Shown here: positions 46,514 to 52,893 of the stretch, in pieces
How positions within the stretch are numbered: the first letter of the stretch is position 1
How the letters are laid out: every line of letters starts with the position of its first letter
Assembly: GCA_024274695.1 (NCBI GenBank)
Contig: JAJSAI010000006.1
Location: 1 to 52,893, forward strand
Reading direction: 5' to 3'
Length of the DNA stretch: 52,893 nucleotides
Source of the DNA: an archaeon
Lineage (GTDB): Archaea; B1Sed10-29; JAJSAI01
The notes under the pieces: generated by a model
Databases searched by the model: none
Told to the model about the DNA's origin: nothing
What the model saw: only the letters and a program-made list of their open reading frames with translations
Made by a program: the position numbers and the translations under genes

Positions 46514-47698
46514 ATGAGGAACAAGATAACTGCCGTAAAGCTAAGGACAGTGCTGGACTCCACAGGAAGGAAAACAGTGGAGGCAGAGGTAGTAACAGAC
46601 TTTGGCAGGGGAATTGCAGCATCCCCCAGGGGAACAAGCACAGGAAAACACGAAGCCGTTTTTGCCCCAAGACCAATTGAAGAACTTGTCTCCCAGGCAG
46701 AAAGAGGGCTCGTGCCAAGGCTCTTGACCCTGGAGTCCCAGGCCGAAGTGGACACGGAAATAGAAGAGTATGACGGGACAGGGAACTTCTCGTTCGTGGG
46801 AGGCGCGGTGTCCACAGCAGTATCCATGGCAGCGGCAAAAGCGTTCGCCAGCGCGTTCGGAATGCCGTTGTACCAGACGCTCGCGCTCACTAACACCCTG
46901 CCATTCCTGCTCTCAAAAGTGATCGGGGGAGGAATGCACGCGCATAACGGGTGCGACGTACAAGAGATCCTGGTCCTGGGAAAAGGAAGGAGCGTAAGAG
47001 AGTGCGCGGAGATCAACAGGACGGTGCACGAGAGGATAGGGAACATCCTCAGGACAGGAACAGACCTTGAAGGAGGATGGGTAGCGCCCCTCACATGCGA
47101 GGAGGCCCTTGGGCTCGTCACGGACGTGATAACAGAAGCAGGGCTCAGGGCAAGCGTCGGTATTGACGTGGCAGGGAGCACCATCTACCGCAGGGGAGCA
47201 TACTTTTATAAACGAGAGGGAAGGAAAAGAGATTCAGGGGAACAAGCCGAGTTCATAAAATCGCTCGTCAAAAACTACAAGCTCGTTTACGTGGAAGACC
47301 CCTTCCACGAAGAAGATTTCGAAAACCACCGCCAACTGACAAAAGCCCTTGGGAAAAGGGTTTTCGTGTGCGGAGACGATCTTTACGCGACCAACCTGAA
47401 GAGAGTAGAAGAAAACCCCAAGGCGACCAACACCGTGCTCATAAAACCAAACCAGGCGGGCACGCTCACCCGAATGTTCAATGCGATAACAGCCGCTCAG
47501 AACAACGGGCAGGGCATTGTCCTCTCCCACAGGTCCGCCGAAACAAACGATGCGAGCATCGCACACTACGCGGTCGCGTTCGATGCCAAGATGATAAAGA
47601 TAGGGATAGTCGGCGGAGAGAGGACAGCAAAGATAAACGAGCTCATAAGAATAGAAGAGCAAATGGAAAAACCGCGGATGATCGCACTAAAAAAATGA
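46514..47698 (+). CDS. eno: Enolase
   Basis: A 394-aa enzyme dehydrating 2-phosphoglycerate to phosphoenolpyruvate. Conserved features: RTVLDSTGRKTVEAEVVT, the substrate loop SPRGTSTGKHEA, metal ligands in GIDVAGS, YVEDPFHEEDF and CGDDLYATN, the catalytic Lys in IKPNQAGTL, and VLSHRSAETNDA. The first codon is the ATG at 46514 with ggtg upstream; the earlier open frame runs into tRNA-Gly. Enolase next to S2 is conserved in archaea. Confidence 0.96.
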   Translation: MRNKITAVKLRTVLDSTGRKTVEAEVVTDFGRGIAASPRGTSTGKHEAVFAPRPIEELVSQAERGLVPRLLTLESQAEVDTEIEEYDGTGNFSFVGGAVSTAVSMAAAKAFASAFGMPLYQTLALTNTLPFLLSKVIGGGMHAHNGCDVQEILVLGKGRSVRECAEINRTVHERIGNILRTGTDLEGGWVAPLTCEEALGLVTDVITEAGLRASVGIDVAGSTIYRRGAYFYKREGRKRDSGEQAEFIKSLVKNYKLVYVEDPFHEEDFENHRQLTKALGKRVFVCGDDLYATNLKRVEENPKATNTVLIKPNQAGTLTRMFNAITAAQNNGQGIVLSHRSAETNDASIAHYAVAFDAKMIKIGIVGGERTAKINELIRIEEQMEKPRMIALKK

Positions 47699-47712
47699 CA
47701 AAGAATTGATAA

Positions 47713-47733
47713 CCCGCATTGTTTTCTTGCGGG
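47713..47733 (+). promoter_or_regulatory. Hairpin between enolase and S2
   Basis: CCCGCA (47713-47718) pairs perfectly with TGCGGG (47728-47733), loop ttgttttct. It stands 6 bases before the S2 ribosome-binding site, so it could be a leader element for S2 control; no T-run follows, so a terminator is less likely. Confidence 0.5.
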
Positions 47734-47753
47734 AGAAAAGGAGGTGCATAAAT

Positions 47754-48374
47754 TTGGCTGAAACAACAAACCAACTGGTACCCCTTGAAAAACTGTTGGA
47801 AGCAGGAGTGCACATAGGCAGCAAGTTCAAGACAGGGAACATGAAAAGGTTCGTGTACAAGCACAGGAACGATGGCCTGTGCGTGCTTGACGTGAACCAG
47901 ACCCAGGAAAGGATAAGGATTGCTGCAAGGTTCTTGGCCACGTACGATCCGGAGGACATCCTGATAGTCGCAGGAAGGGCGTATGCTCAAAAGCCAGCCA
48001 AGACCATGGCGGAAACGATACAAGCGAAGTATGTTATAGGAAGGTTCATTCCAGGAACCCTGACCAACCCTGCTAACGAGAACTTCGTGGAACCACGGGT
48101 AGTGCTCGTAGCAGACCCTCCGATAGACAGGCAGGCGATACAAGAAGCGAAGAAGGCAAAGATACCTGTCATCTCCTTGTGCGACAGCAGCAACCTTACC
48201 AAGAACATTGACCTGGTTATACCAGCCAACAACAAGGGGAAGAAGAGCCTTGCCCTCATCTTCTGGCTTCTGACAAGGGAGTTCCTGAAGAACAAGGGCA
48301 TCATAAAATCTGACTCCGAGTTCAAGAAAAGGCCTGAGGAGTATGAGTCAGGAAGAGAAAGGAGGCAGTCTTAG
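47754..48374 (+). CDS. rps2: Ribosomal protein S2
   Basis: A 206-aa small-subunit protein: LLEAGVHIGSKFKTGNMKRFVYKHRNDGL, RFIPGTLTNP, DPPIDRQAIQEAKKAKIPVISLCD. The start is the TTG at 47754 because ggaggtg at 47740-47746 lies seven bases upstream; the frame is open to 47706 but that stretch contains the hairpin and has no family match. The 3' end overlaps the MEMO gene by 32 bp. Confidence 0.95.
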   Translation: MAETTNQLVPLEKLLEAGVHIGSKFKTGNMKRFVYKHRNDGLCVLDVNQTQERIRIAARFLATYDPEDILIVAGRAYAQKPAKTMAETIQAKYVIGRFIPGTLTNPANENFVEPRVVLVADPPIDRQAIQEAKKAKIPVISLCDSSNLTKNIDLVIPANNKGKKSLALIFWLLTREFLKNKGIIKSDSEFKKRPEEYESGRERRQS

Positions 48375-49167
48375 AAGCCCCGCAGTAGCAGGAACATTTT
48401 ATCCTGGAGAGAAGAAAGCGCTCGAAAGAGCACTTCAAAACCTTTTCAAACCCCCTGCCGAAAAGCCCGAGGGGAACATTGTGGGGCTCGTGTGTCCCCA
48501 CGCGGGTTACATTTATTCCGGCAGGACTGCCGCGCGAGCATACTCTCTCCTGCAAGGCTCAACAAGACGGAGTGTTGTGGTAATAGGCCCGAACCACACG
48601 GGCCTAGGCGCTCCCGTCTCCGTTTACCCCGAGGGAGAGTGGGAGACTCCCCTCGGGAGAGTGCCAGTGGACTCCGAAAAAGCCGAAAGGCTGGGGAGCT
48701 TGTTCTGGAAAGACGAGCTGGCTCACCTGCACGAGCACTCGGTCGAAGTCCAGATACCCTTTTTACAGCACACGCTGAAGGAGTTTAGGCTCGTGGCAGT
48801 GTGCATGATGGACCAGAGAATCGGAACGGCCAGGCGCTTGGGCCAAGCCTTGCACGAGATCCTCGACCCAGAGAAAGACCTTGTGGTGGCTTCCACAGAC
48901 TTTTCTCATTACGTTCCCCAGAACGTGGCAGAAGAAAACGACCGGATGGCGATAAAGGCCATAGAAGAAGGAGATCAGGAAGGCCTTTACTCTCTGGTGC
49001 GCAGGGGCCTTAGCATGTGCGGCTACGGGCCAGTGTGCGCGCTAATGGAGTACGTGAGGCTCTTGAAAGGGAGAATTCGGAACATAGAGTACTCCACCAG
49101 CGCTGAAACTAACGGGGACTATTACAATGTTGTCGGGTACGCTTCTTTTTATGCAGAGGTGGAATGA
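48343..49167 (+). CDS. MEMO family protein (AmmeMemoRadiSam system protein B)
   Basis: A 274-aa protein of the MEMO1/LigB-like fold: RSPAVAGTFYPGEKKALERAL, the metal-site histidines in CPHAGYIYSG and IGPNHTG, EHSVEVQIPFLQ, and STDFSHY. The active-site histidines and aspartate resemble nonheme iron dioxygenases. Its role in archaea is unproven, though genomic association with radical-SAM and AMMECR1 proteins is known. It is coupled to S2 and the isoprenoid kinase genes. Confidence 0.93.
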   Translation: MSQEEKGGSLRSPAVAGTFYPGEKKALERALQNLFKPPAEKPEGNIVGLVCPHAGYIYSGRTAARAYSLLQGSTRRSVVVIGPNHTGLGAPVSVYPEGEWETPLGRVPVDSEKAERLGSLFWKDELAHLHEHSVEVQIPFLQHTLKEFRLVAVCMMDQRIGTARRLGQALHEILDPEKDLVVASTDFSHYVPQNVAEENDRMAIKAIEEGDQEGLYSLVRRGLSMCGYGPVCALMEYVRLLKGRIRNIEYSTSAETNGDYYNVVGYASFYAEVE

Positions 49168-50172
49168 ATGGGGAAAGCTTCGGCACCGGGAAAAATAACC
49201 ATACTCGGAGAATACGCTGTGCTGTACGGAAAGCTTGGGATAGCGGCCGCCGTTCAGGAGAGAGTGCACGCGGAGGCCTCAGAGCACGAGAACATCCTGA
49301 TTGACCTGAACGGAAAGAAAAAGGAGTACTCTATCCAGGAGGCCAAGAGGCTGTTCGTGGAATCAGAGGGAATGATAGAAAGGAAGGACGCGGAGTCCCT
49401 TCACAAGCTGGTCTCCGAAAGGTTTCCGGCGATCTGCGCCCTGGCCTGGAAGTGCCTGGAGCTAAAAGGATCTGAGAATGGAGTGCACCTGAAGATAACC
49501 CACACCCTCCCTGAGGAAAAGGGCCTTGGGTTTTCTTCAGCACTGTCTGTCGCGGTCGCTGGAGCGATAATAGGACACAACACGGACTCCGAGAAGAGAA
49601 GGGTTTTTGACGCGAGCCTGTTCGGTGACAGCATAGCCCACCTTAATCCCAGCGGTTTGGACTGTGAGACGAGCATAAAAGGAGGATTCATCTCGTACAG
49701 GAAAGGGTTCGGGCCGAAAAAAGTGGATGTTGACATGGAACTCCCGATAGTCATAGGAGACACAGGGACCAAGAGCGACGCGGTCAGGATGGTCAGGAGA
49801 GTAATGGACATGGTGAGCACGAACCCTGCTGCCAAGAGATGGATAGAAGAGCTTGACGAGGCTGCCAGGGACGGTCTCGAGGCCCTGAAGAAGAGGGACC
49901 TGGAAGAGCTCGCGTTCAACATAAACAAGTCCCAAGAGCTCTTAAGGCACCTGAGAGTGTCAACCCCGAAAATAGAGGACCTTATCATAGCCAGCCTGCG
50001 GGCAGGGGCGATCGCGGCAGAAATCGCGGGCCAAGGAGGCGGGGGAGCGATGTTCGCGCTGTGCGAGAAACCAGAGGACGTGGAAAAAGTGGCCATGGCC
50101 ATAGAAAAGGCAGGAGGGAGGGTCATAAAAACCACGATAGGCGGGCCAGGACTGCAGGTTACCGGAGAATAA
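49168..50172 (+). CDS. mvk: Mevalonate kinase
   Basis: A 334-aa GHMP-family kinase phosphorylating mevalonate. Motifs in order: SAPGKITILGEYAVLYG (residues ~5-21), the ATP-binding GLGFSSALSVAV (119-130), and the C-terminal GQGGGGAMFAL. GLGFSSA replaces the more common GLGSSAA, still a glycine-rich phosphate loop. It starts right after the MEMO stop. Together with IPK and IPP isomerase below, it supports the archaeal mevalonate route to archaeol lipids. Confidence 0.93.
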   Translation: MGKASAPGKITILGEYAVLYGKLGIAAAVQERVHAEASEHENILIDLNGKKKEYSIQEAKRLFVESEGMIERKDAESLHKLVSERFPAICALAWKCLELKGSENGVHLKITHTLPEEKGLGFSSALSVAVAGAIIGHNTDSEKRRVFDASLFGDSIAHLNPSGLDCETSIKGGFISYRKGFGPKKVDVDMELPIVIGDTGTKSDAVRMVRRVMDMVSTNPAAKRWIEELDEAARDGLEALKKRDLEELAFNINKSQELLRHLRVSTPKIEDLIIASLRAGAIAAEIAGQGGGGAMFALCEKPEDVEKVAMAIEKAGGRVIKTTIGGPGLQVTGE

Positions 50173-50190
50173 CGGCGGATGCCGTGGCAA

Positions 50191-50200
50191 GCCTTTTATT
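50191..50200 (+). promoter_or_regulatory. TATA box for ipk-fni
   Basis: gccttttatt is centred about 40 bp before the ipk ATG at 50236, in the 63-bp gap after mvk. Confidence 0.5.
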
Positions 50201-50235
50201 ACGACCGGGAATAATTCCTTGCAGGTGACCGGAAA

Positions 50236-51030
50236 ATGGGGGAACTTATCATAGTCAAGCTCGGCGGGTCCGTAATAACAAAAAAAGACTCCGAGACTCC
50301 TGAAGTGAACAAGGAAACGCTGGACAGACTAGCAGGGGAACTGGGAGAGTGGTATTCTCCTGAAAAAAGGCTTGTGATCATTCACGGGGCCGGCAGCTAC
50401 GGGCACGTTATCGTCAGAAAAACAGGCATACACGAGGGCGTGAAGAATTTTGAGCAAAGGCTTGCTTTCGCAGAAACCCAGAGGCTGCAGAACGAGCTTG
50501 ACGTGATAGTGTGCAAAAGTATGATAAAAGAGGGTATTCCTGCGTTCCCTGTTCAGGCCAGTGCCACGGCGGTCATGAACAAAGGGAAACTGGAAAAAAT
50601 GGATTACGAGGTTGTGAAAGGACTCGTCAACGCTGGGATTGTGCCAGTACTCTACGGCGTGCCAGCGTATGATACCACGAGGGTCTGTTCAATACTGTCC
50701 GGAGACGTCATCGCCCCCTACCTTGCCGTGAGGCTGGGAGCGAAGATGATGATCCACGGGACTAATGTTAACGGAGTGTACACAAAAGATCCTCGGAAGC
50801 ATGAGGACGCAGAGCACATTCCAGAGGTAAGCCCTGAAAACTGGGAGAAAGTAAGAGAAGCGCTGGGAGGATCAGCGGACACGGACGTGACAGGGGGAAT
50901 GAGAGGCAAGGTGGAAGAAGCGTACGAGCTCGCGCGGAAAGGAGTCATGTCCAGGATAGTAGACATTACTGTCCCGGGAATGCTGTTAAAAGCCCTGAAC
51001 GGAGAAAGGGTTGGAACTCTCATAAGGTGA
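50236..51030 (+). CDS. ipk: Isopentenyl phosphate kinase
   Basis: A 264-aa amino-acid-kinase-fold enzyme making isopentenyl diphosphate from isopentenyl phosphate, the final step of the modified archaeal mevalonate pathway. It has IIVKLGGSVITKK, HGAGSYGHVIV with the family-specific histidine, ILSGDVIAPYLAVRLGAK and the end DVTGGMRGKVEEA. It follows mvk after its own TATA-like box and precedes fni by 7 bp. Confidence 0.95.
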   Translation: MGELIIVKLGGSVITKKDSETPEVNKETLDRLAGELGEWYSPEKRLVIIHGAGSYGHVIVRKTGIHEGVKNFEQRLAFAETQRLQNELDVIVCKSMIKEGIPAFPVQASATAVMNKGKLEKMDYEVVKGLVNAGIVPVLYGVPAYDTTRVCSILSGDVIAPYLAVRLGAKMMIHGTNVNGVYTKDPRKHEDAEHIPEVSPENWEKVREALGGSADTDVTGGMRGKVEEAYELARKGVMSRIVDITVPGMLLKALNGERVGTLIR

Positions 51031-51037
51031 AAAAAAG

Positions 51038-52060
51038 ATGACCAAGACCGAAGAAAGGAAAAACGACCACCTGAACATCTGTGTTAACGAGAATGTTGAG
51101 ACCGGGAGCACGTGGCTGGAGCACGTGAAGCTCGTTCACTATAGCCTGCCCGAGATTAACTTCAACGAGGTTGACACGAGCACGGAGTTCCTCGGCAAAA
51201 AGTTCAGCATGCCTCTGATGATAACCGCGATAACAGGGGGGACCAAAAGAGCTCAGGAGATTAACAGGAAGATCGCGCGCGTAGCGCAGGATAAAGGAAT
51301 CGGGATGGGAGTGGGAAGCCAGAGGATCATGATAGAAAAGCCTGGGACGAGCGAGACGTTCTACGTCAGGGACATCGCTCCCGACATTTTCCTGGCGGGA
51401 AACATTGGAGTCTATCAGATCAAACAGTACTCTCCAGAACAGGTGCTGGAAGCAACGGACAGGATAGAGGCTGACGCCTTGTGCGTTCACCTGAACGCCG
51501 CGCAGGAGGTGTTCCAGCCGGAGGGGGACACTGATTTTTCAGGATGCCTGGACGCACTGTCTGACCTGTGCAAAGCGGCAGGGATCCCGGTGATAGCAAA
51601 AGAGGTCGGAAACGGGATAAACAGGACACTGGCTAAAGAGCTCGTCAGCGCAGGAGTTAGCGCGATAGACACTGAAGGAGTAGGAGGAACCAGCTGGATA
51701 CTTGTGGACTCCTTGAGGGGAGGTCCTGACCCCTCACAGTTCCTTGACTGGGGAATCCCCACAGCCGCGTCCGTCATGGAATGCGCGGCCGCAGGCGTGC
51801 CCGTAATAGCTTCGGGAGGAATCAGGACCGGGCTTGACATGGCCAAGGCGATATCCCTTGGCGCGAGCCTGGCCGGGTTCGCGCTGCCTGCCCTGAAGGC
51901 CGTGGAAGAAAACAGGCTAATAGACCTGCTGGACAGGATAGGGTTTGAGCTCAAGACAAGCATGTTCCTTACAAGGTCCCGGACCGTTTCTGACCTGGCC
52001 AGGGCAGAAAAAGTGATTACAGGCCCCTTACTGGAATGGGCCGGACAGCGCATGAAATAA
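51038..52060 (+). CDS. fni: Isopentenyl-diphosphate delta-isomerase type 2 (FMN)
   Basis: A 340-aa flavoenzyme converting IPP to DMAPP. TIM-barrel markers: RKNDHLNICVN at the start, MPLMITAITGGTKRAQEINR, GMGVGSQR, HLNAAQEVFQPEGD (catalytic residues), IAKEVGNGI and PVIASGGIRTG for FMN phosphate binding. It is unrelated to type 1 isomerase. Prenyltransferase, often next in archaea, is absent; an unrelated gene follows. Confidence 0.95.
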   Translation: MTKTEERKNDHLNICVNENVETGSTWLEHVKLVHYSLPEINFNEVDTSTEFLGKKFSMPLMITAITGGTKRAQEINRKIARVAQDKGIGMGVGSQRIMIEKPGTSETFYVRDIAPDIFLAGNIGVYQIKQYSPEQVLEATDRIEADALCVHLNAAQEVFQPEGDTDFSGCLDALSDLCKAAGIPVIAKEVGNGINRTLAKELVSAGVSAIDTEGVGGTSWILVDSLRGGPDPSQFLDWGIPTAASVMECAAAGVPVIASGGIRTGLDMAKAISLGASLAGFALPALKAVEENRLIDLLDRIGFELKTSMFLTRSRTVSDLARAEKVITGPLLEWAGQRMK

Positions 52061-52064
52061 ATAC
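52055..52064 (+). promoter_or_regulatory. TATA box for the 52091 gene
   Basis: aaataaatac contains the end of the fni gene and lies about 31 bp before the ATG at 52091, again suggesting a leaderless transcript. Confidence 0.5.
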
Positions 52065-52090
52065 TCTCTGCCCCTATATCCTCTTTGAAC

Positions 52091-52893
52091 ATGAACACAG
52101 AGAGCACTTTCCTCCAGGTTTTCGACTCCCTGTCACAAAAGGCTTTGAAGAGAGCAGAGTACAGGGTAATGGACAGCACCGCCCCCCACTTCAATGAATT
52201 GTTCGACCAGGCCCTGAAGAGATTCCCCAAGCTTAAAAACAGCCCTAAGGTCAGAGAAATAAAAAAGAAGGCCATGCAGATCTATGCCCTGAACTTTTTC
52301 GAGCACGCGTACCACAGTGTCATGAAACGAGCGAAGGAACACGGCATAAAGGGCACGGTCAGCAAGCCGGAAGTGTACCTGTCAAAGATCAAGCCAAGGA
52401 TAACAGAACAAATGATGAAAAAAGGCATTCCCAAAGAGATTGCCGAAAACATTGCAGACGCTCCCATAGACAGGCACACCCTGCGGGGATACGCTGGAGA
52501 GCTCGTTACCGAGCTCCTGATGAAGGCAACCTACGGTAAGAAAAATTACTACGGGGAAGCGGGAGACATTTTCGCGCAGCCCAGGGTGTACTCTAAAGGG
52601 AAGAGGGGAAAGTACCTCACGGTGGACGGGAGCATAAAATACGTTCTCCCTGACGACAAGAGCACCCACTACTTTTTCGTGGAAGTGAAAACAGCGCCGA
52701 AGACAAGCGGACAGATAATGAAAATAGTTGATAAATACTCCAAGAAAACGTTGGACACTCCTGATGGGGTGAAAAAAGGAGAGAGGGGACTGTTGGTCTT
52801 GCTGGGCAACGAGGAAGTTGACTTCAAGACGAAACTAGAAGCCTACAAGAAGGGAGTGGTGATTATAGACAAGAGCACGTTCAACAGGCTCAT
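52091..52893 (+). CDS. PD-(D/E)XK-like protein, C-terminus outside the window
   Basis: An open frame of at least 267 residues with no stop before the window edge. The N-terminal half is helical and basic. From residue 133 the order GYAGELVTELL (E136/E141), then VDGS (D179), then FFVEVKT (E198, K200) fits the acidic-helix, D and ExK pattern of PD-(D/E)XK nucleases. The fold call is from motif spacing only and could be wrong. It may be a restriction-like or Holliday-junction/repair nuclease; nothing in the neighbourhood indicates which. Confidence 0.6.
   Translation, partial: MNTESTFLQVFDSLSQKALKRAEYRVMDSTAPHFNELFDQALKRFPKLKNSPKVREIKKKAMQIYALNFFEHAYHSVMKRAKEHGIKGTVSKPEVYLSKIKPRITEQMMKKGIPKEIAENIADAPIDRHTLRGYAGELVTELLMKATYGKKNYYGEAGDIFAQPRVYSKGKRGKYLTVDGSIKYVLPDDKSTHYFFVEVKTAPKTSGQIMKIVDKYSKKTLDTPDGVKKGERGLLVLLGNEEVDFKTKLEAYKKGVVIIDKSTFNRL

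Overview
This window is archaeal. It carries the archaeal RNA polymerase and ribosomal-protein super-cluster (RpoH, a split RpoB as B'' and B', a split RpoA as A' and A'', NusA, S4e, L14e, L18e, L19e, L30e, L32e, L34e), Cbf5, the RNase P protein Rnp1, RtcB with archease, and a mevalonate/isopentenyl-phosphate-kinase gene set. TATA boxes lie about 25-30 bp before many genes, and 22 tRNA genes include several with introns. The split RpoB and the L29-SUI1-Rnp1-S17 order are typical of Euryarchaeota and related DPANN groups. A short Cbf5 and S14 and a bacterial-type class II HMG-CoA reductase would suit a reduced DPANN-like lineage, but I cannot place the organism more precisely.

Layout. 1-10.5 kb is accessory: the end of a TrkH/TrkA potassium system, several unrecognised proteins on both strands, a DUF116 protein, carbamate kinase with ornithine carbamoyltransferase, a small lipoprotein, thioredoxin reductase, and scattered tRNAs that thicken into a cluster of eleven between 9.17 and 10.54 kb. 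10.6-23.5 kb is rpoH-rpoB2-rpoB1-rpoA1-rpoA2-rpl30e-nusA-rps12-rps7-fusA-tuf-rps10. 23.6-25.9 kb has a small membrane protein, archease and RtcB. 26.1-40.9 kb is the S10/spc-type operon from L3 to SecY, then a DUF106 protein, L34e, CMK, L14e and Cbf5. 41.2-44.7 kb is the alpha-type operon S13-S4-S11-RpoD-L18e-L13-S9-RpoN. 44.7-52.9 kb has further tRNAs, HMG-CoA reductase, enolase, S2, a MEMO protein, mevalonate kinase, isopentenyl phosphate kinase, type 2 IPP isomerase and a partial PD-(D/E)XK-like protein at the edge.

How it fits together: the core is transcription and translation machinery in tightly coupled operons, with many 4-bp ATGA overlaps and stop codons embedded in Shine-Dalgarno-like GTGAT. 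The isoprenoid genes would feed archaeal lipid synthesis. RtcB plus archease would ligate the exons of the intron-bearing tRNAs found in the same window.

Most notable observations: (1) the S13 gene is interrupted by an in-frame TAA although reading frame and conservation continue on both sides; (2) a family of short hairpin elements built on GGGAAACC...GGTTTCC followed by TCTACC lies beside tRNA 3' ends and inside tRNA-Pro introns, with one compensatory base pair between copies; (3) at two tRNA genes the 3' end is duplicated around such an element; (4) tRNA-Gln(TTG) has a D-loop intron and tRNA-Leu(CAA) has both a canonical and a variable-arm intron; (5) the L3 and S13 operons start with similar two-hairpin leaders.
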